From the NCBI RefSeq assembly GCF_014653695.1, contig NZ_BNAR01000030.1, forward strand, positions 1-64,000: DNA of 64,000 nucleotides, read 5' to 3'. Made by a program: the position numbers and the translations under genes. The DNA is from Lentzea cavernae. Lineage in GTDB: Bacteria; Actinomycetota; Actinomycetes; Mycobacteriales; Pseudonocardiaceae. The notes under the pieces were generated by a model that was not told the origin of the DNA, ran no database searches, and was given only the letters and a program-made list of their open reading frames with translations. Shown one piece after another: positions 60,785 to 64,000 of the stretch; within the stretch, counting starts at the first letter, position 1; the number at the start of each line of letters is the position of its first letter.

Positions 60785-60852
60785 CCGTTCCCGGGGTGTT
60801 CACGACGTGGACTCCACCCGTCGACCGCCAGACGGGTGAGTACCCTTCGAAC

Positions 60853-61998
60853 ATGAGCACCCCATACGGCTTCGCCACCAGGGCGATTCACGCCGGTCAG
60901 GACCCGGACCCGACCACGGGTGCGGTGAACGTCCCCATCTACGCGACCTCCACGTACGCCCAGGACGGCGTCGGCGGCCTGCGTGAGGGCTTCGAGTACT
61001 CCAGGACCGGCAACCCGACGCGCCGCGCACTGGAGACCTGCCTCGCCTCCCTCGAACGCGGCCGCTACGGCCGTGCGTTCTCCTCCGGCATGGGTGCGAC
61101 CGACGCCGCGCTGCGCACGTTCCTCAAGCCCGGCGACCACATCGTCATCCCGAACGACGCCTACGGCGGCACCTTCCGGCTGATCGACAAGGTCTTCTCC
61201 CAGTGGGGCGTCACCCACTCGCCCGCCCCCGTCTCGGACGTCGACGCCATCCGCGCCGCCATCCGCCCCGAGACCAAGCTCGTGTGGATCGAGACCCCCA
61301 CCAACCCGCTGCTCAACATCGGCGACATCGCCGCCATCGCCTCGGTCGCCCACGGCGCCGGCGCCCGGCTGGTCGTCGACAACACCTTCGCCTCGCCCGC
61401 TCTGCAGACTCCGCTGGAGCTCGGGGCGGATGTCGTGCTGCACTCCACCACCAAGTACATCGGTGGGCACTCCGACGTCGTCGGTGGTGCGTTGATCACC
61501 TCTGACGAGGAGCTGGACGCGGCTTTCGGGTTCTTGCAGAACGGTGCTGGTGCTGTTCCTGGCCCGTTCGACGCCTACCTGACGTTGCGTGGCATCAAGA
61601 CGCTGCAGTTGCGGATGGACAAGCACTCGGACAACGCCGAGTTGGTCGCCGAGGCGCTGGTTCGGCACCCGCGGGTGAAGAAGGTCATCTACCCCGGGCT
61701 GGAGTCGCACCCCGGGCATGCTGTCGCGGCCAAGCAGATGAGCCGGTTCGGCGGGATGGTGTCGTTCATCGTCGACGGGGGCGAGGAGGCGGCTCTGGAG
61801 GTTTGTGCTCGGACGAAGCTGTTCCTGCTGGCTGAGTCGTTGGGCGGGGTTGAGTCTTTGATCGAGCACCCCGGGAAGATGACTCACGCTTCTACTTCTG
61901 GGTCTTTGCTGGAGGTGCCTGCGGATCTGGTGCGGGTTTCGGTGGGGATCGAGTCCGGGGACGACCTGGTGGCGGACCTGCTTGAGGCTTTGGGCTGA
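60853..61998 (+). CDS. metB: Cystathionine gamma-synthase
   Basis: A 381-aa PLP enzyme of the Cys/Met metabolism family. EYSRTGNPTRRALETCLASL is the signature Tyr/Arg block, Lys201 in LHSTTKYIGGHSDVVGG binds PLP, and VDNTFASPALQTPLELGADV precedes it. SLGGVESLIEHPGKMTHAS closes the active site. It may act as synthase or lyase; with CBS nearby it can complete transsulfuration. The ATG at 60853 starts at the homologous N-terminus. The 3' quarter switches to more T-ending codons. Confidence 0.92.
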   Translation: MSTPYGFATRAIHAGQDPDPTTGAVNVPIYATSTYAQDGVGGLREGFEYSRTGNPTRRALETCLASLERGRYGRAFSSGMGATDAALRTFLKPGDHIVIPNDAYGGTFRLIDKVFSQWGVTHSPAPVSDVDAIRAAIRPETKLVWIETPTNPLLNIGDIAAIASVAHGAGARLVVDNTFASPALQTPLELGADVVLHSTTKYIGGHSDVVGGALITSDEELDAAFGFLQNGAGAVPGPFDAYLTLRGIKTLQLRMDKHSDNAELVAEALVRHPRVKKVIYPGLESHPGHAVAAKQMSRFGGMVSFIVDGGEEAALEVCARTKLFLLAESLGGVESLIEHPGKMTHASTSGSLLEVPADLVRVSVGIESGDDLVADLLEALG

Positions 61999-62125
61999 GT
62001 CTTTTGGGGACCGCGCGGGTGCGGGTTGCGTTGGTTTGTCGCGGTTCCAGCGGGGTTGGTCGCGTTCCCTGGGAGTTGGTCGCGTTGCGTTGGTGGTTGC
62101 GCAGGTCGTGACGAAGAGCGGGCTG

Positions 62126-62251
62126 GCGATTGGGGCTTGACCTTGAGCCTCTGGCGGGGCGCTGAGACGGCCGGAAAAGCCGGGCTGAAAAGCGCCCGGC
62201 CGTGCCCGATGAGGGGTAGCACCCCGCCCCTCAAGGTCAAGCCCCAATCGC
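62126..62251. repeat. Long inverted repeat / large hairpin element
   Basis: A perfect 22-bp inverted repeat (62126-62147 and 62230-62251; left arm begins GCGATTGGGGCTTGACC) encloses nested complementary segments: GGCGGGG (62153-62159) with CCCCGCC (62222-62228), and ACGGCCGG (62167-62174) with CCGGCCGT (62196-62203). The whole 126 bp can fold into one rod. It may be a miniature mobile element, a structured RNA or a transcription barrier. No transposase is near. Confidence 0.85.
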
Positions 62252-62559
62252 AGGACCGGGGTGCACCGCTGCCCAGTCGTTAGAGTTCGGACGGCTCGCT
62301 GCGCGTCGCCACTGCCTGGCGGTTCCGATCTGTTGGCTCGCACGGCTCGCTTCGCTTCGCGGCTGGTGGGTGACTCGCCTTCGGCATTGCCGTTCGGAGC
62401 CCGGGCGGCCTGCCTGCCCGACGTCCGCGCCCCGCGCCTCGCATGCCGCACCCCGCATGCCGGGCCGCCCATGCTCCACGCCTCGCACGCCGGGCCGTCC
62501 CCATGCCCCGTACGTCGGCCTGCCCCCAGCTCCCGCGCCCCGCACGCCCCAGCCACCGC

Positions 62560-62674
62560 GCGCCGTTCACCCCACACGCCTGGCCACGGGACGCCGTTCA
62601 CCCCACACGCCTGGCCACGGGACGCCGTTCACCCCACACGCCTGGCCACGGGACGCCGTTCACCCCACACGCCG
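62560..62674. repeat. 31-bp tandem repeat, 3.7 copies
   Basis: Units start at 62560, 62591, 62622 and (partial) 62653; they contain CGCCGTTCACCCCACACGCC and are near identical. There are no unique spacers, so this is not CRISPR. The three frames remain open, producing false ORFs. Confidence 0.92.
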
Positions 62675-62687
62675 GGCTCCGCGCATG

Positions 62688-62726
62688 CGAAGGGCCCCTC
62701 CCGCGTCTCGCGGGAGGGGCCCTTCG
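62688..62726 (-). terminator. Terminator of the small secreted-protein gene
   Basis: A perfect 18-bp stem (62688-62705 with 62709-62726, outer CGAAGGGCCCC) and a 3-nt TCT loop, 8 bp beyond the stop of the minus-strand gene at 62734. It also ends the repeat region. Confidence 0.8.
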
Positions 62727-62733
62727 GTGTCTC

Positions 62734-62976
62734 TCACGGCTTCTTCGAGCCGAACCTGTCCACGTTCTCGGCCTCGGCCGTCGGCGCCGCCGGTAGGTCG
62801 GCGCCGTTCACACAGCCGCCGACGAACTGGAGCGTGTCGCCGGTGCGGACGAAGCGGCCGGCCTCGTCACAACCCGCGTGCGCCACGGTCAGGAACGCCG
62901 CGCCGGTCAGTGCCACAGCCGTGGTCACGGCTCCGACCAGCGGAACTACCGCGGCCACGCGTCGCGCGAATGCCAT
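62734..62976 (-). CDS. Small exported protein of unknown function
   Basis: An 80-aa protein. Residues 1-34 (MAFARRVAAVVPLVGAVTTA and following) are a signal peptide or single membrane segment. The mature part has two Cys (AGCDEAG; GGCVNGA) able to form a disulfide and ends EAENVDRFGSKKP. I do not recognise a family. The ATG at 62976 has GGAGG about 6 bp upstream. A strong terminator follows. Confidence 0.72.
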   Translation of the reverse strand: MAFARRVAAVVPLVGAVTTAVALTGAAFLTVAHAGCDEAGRFVRTGDTLQFVGGCVNGADLPAAPTAEAENVDRFGSKKP

Positions 62977-63030
62977 GCCACCTCCACCCGATGTGAGTCC
63001 CCCGTAAGGCAGCCTACCGGGGTATCGGCG

Positions 63031-64000
<970 letters not shown>

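Larger units (their letters stand above)
61999..62733. other. 735-bp intergenic region of repeats and hairpins
   Basis: No gene. From left to right it holds GGTCGCGTT-rich repeats (62030-62100), a long inverted repeat (62126-62251), a CG-rich patch with a motif shared with positions 15-64 of the window, a 31-bp tandem repeat (62560-62674) and a terminator (62688-62726). Confidence 0.7.

Noticed and set aside
62560-62674. Possible CRISPR array
   Set aside because: Units are contiguous with no unique spacers and no cas genes are present. It is a plain tandem repeat; the same applies to 136-306.

Overview
The window is a high-GC actinobacterial chromosome segment. Most genes use GTG or ATG starts, G/C-ending codons and 4-bp GTGA/ATGA gene overlaps. 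The gene order (eno-divIC-DUF501 with a ppx nearby; thiolase-GDSL esterase-cbs-pra/RDD-metB, as in Mycobacterium tuberculosis Rv1074c-Rv1079) fits Actinomycetales. The PQQ cluster, SARP-like regulator, SUKH proteins and secreted enzymes suggest a Pseudonocardiaceae-type soil actinomycete (Lentzea/Saccharothrix/Actinosynnema-like). That placement is inference, since no marker gene fixes the genus. No insertion sequence, transposase, prophage or CRISPR array was found.

Layout. 1-4.9 kb: a 19-bp tandem repeat, a membrane-anchored transglycosylase, an iron-box-controlled efeUOB ferrous-iron uptake operon and a TPR protein. 4.9-13.7 kb: an accessory stretch with an EamA exporter, an AbiE-type toxin/antitoxin pair facing a SARP/NTPase regulator across a perfect palindrome, two enzyme genes, a P450, a PEBP protein and a GntR regulator with its own palindrome. 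13.9-19.7 kb: enolase, DivIC, DUF501, a second transglycosylase with a Thr-rich tail and a rare TTA codon, a SUKH-3 protein, a GNAT and an exopolyphosphatase. 19.8-25.5 kb: a complete five-gene peptide ABC importer operon. 25.5-34.9 kb: a coupled peptidase S10/GNAT/kinase operon, a uracil-DNA glycosylase with no ordinary start codon, a SUKH protein, a MoxR/DUF58/DUF4129 operon and NDH-2.

34.9-44.6 kb: a 40-residue peptide gene overlapping a graspetide-type ATP-grasp ligase, an unusual short-variable-loop tRNA with anticodon UAA, an ECF sigma factor with a membrane partner, an operon of Tat beta-propeller + ceramidase-like hydrolase + tachylectin, an SDR/inositol-phosphatase pair and a secreted SGNH hydrolase. 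44.7-50.3 kb: a PucR regulator, a full pqqA-C-D-E-B operon and a divergent secreted PQQ-dependent sugar dehydrogenase, so cofactor and user enzyme sit together. 50.3-53.6 kb: a secreted deacetylase-like protein and a surface protein translationally coupled to a class F sortase. 53.9-62 kb: housekeeping genes (BI-1, HEAT protein, GNAT, thiolase, esterase, CBS, RDD protein, cystathionine gamma-synthase); CBS and MetB give transsulfuration. 62-64 kb: a repeat-rich intergenic region with a long inverted repeat, a small secreted protein and the 3' part of HPPD, cut by the window end.

Most start codons were chosen from upstream Shine-Dalgarno sequences, overlap with the previous gene, or where the family homology begins. 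Where evidence is weak this is stated.
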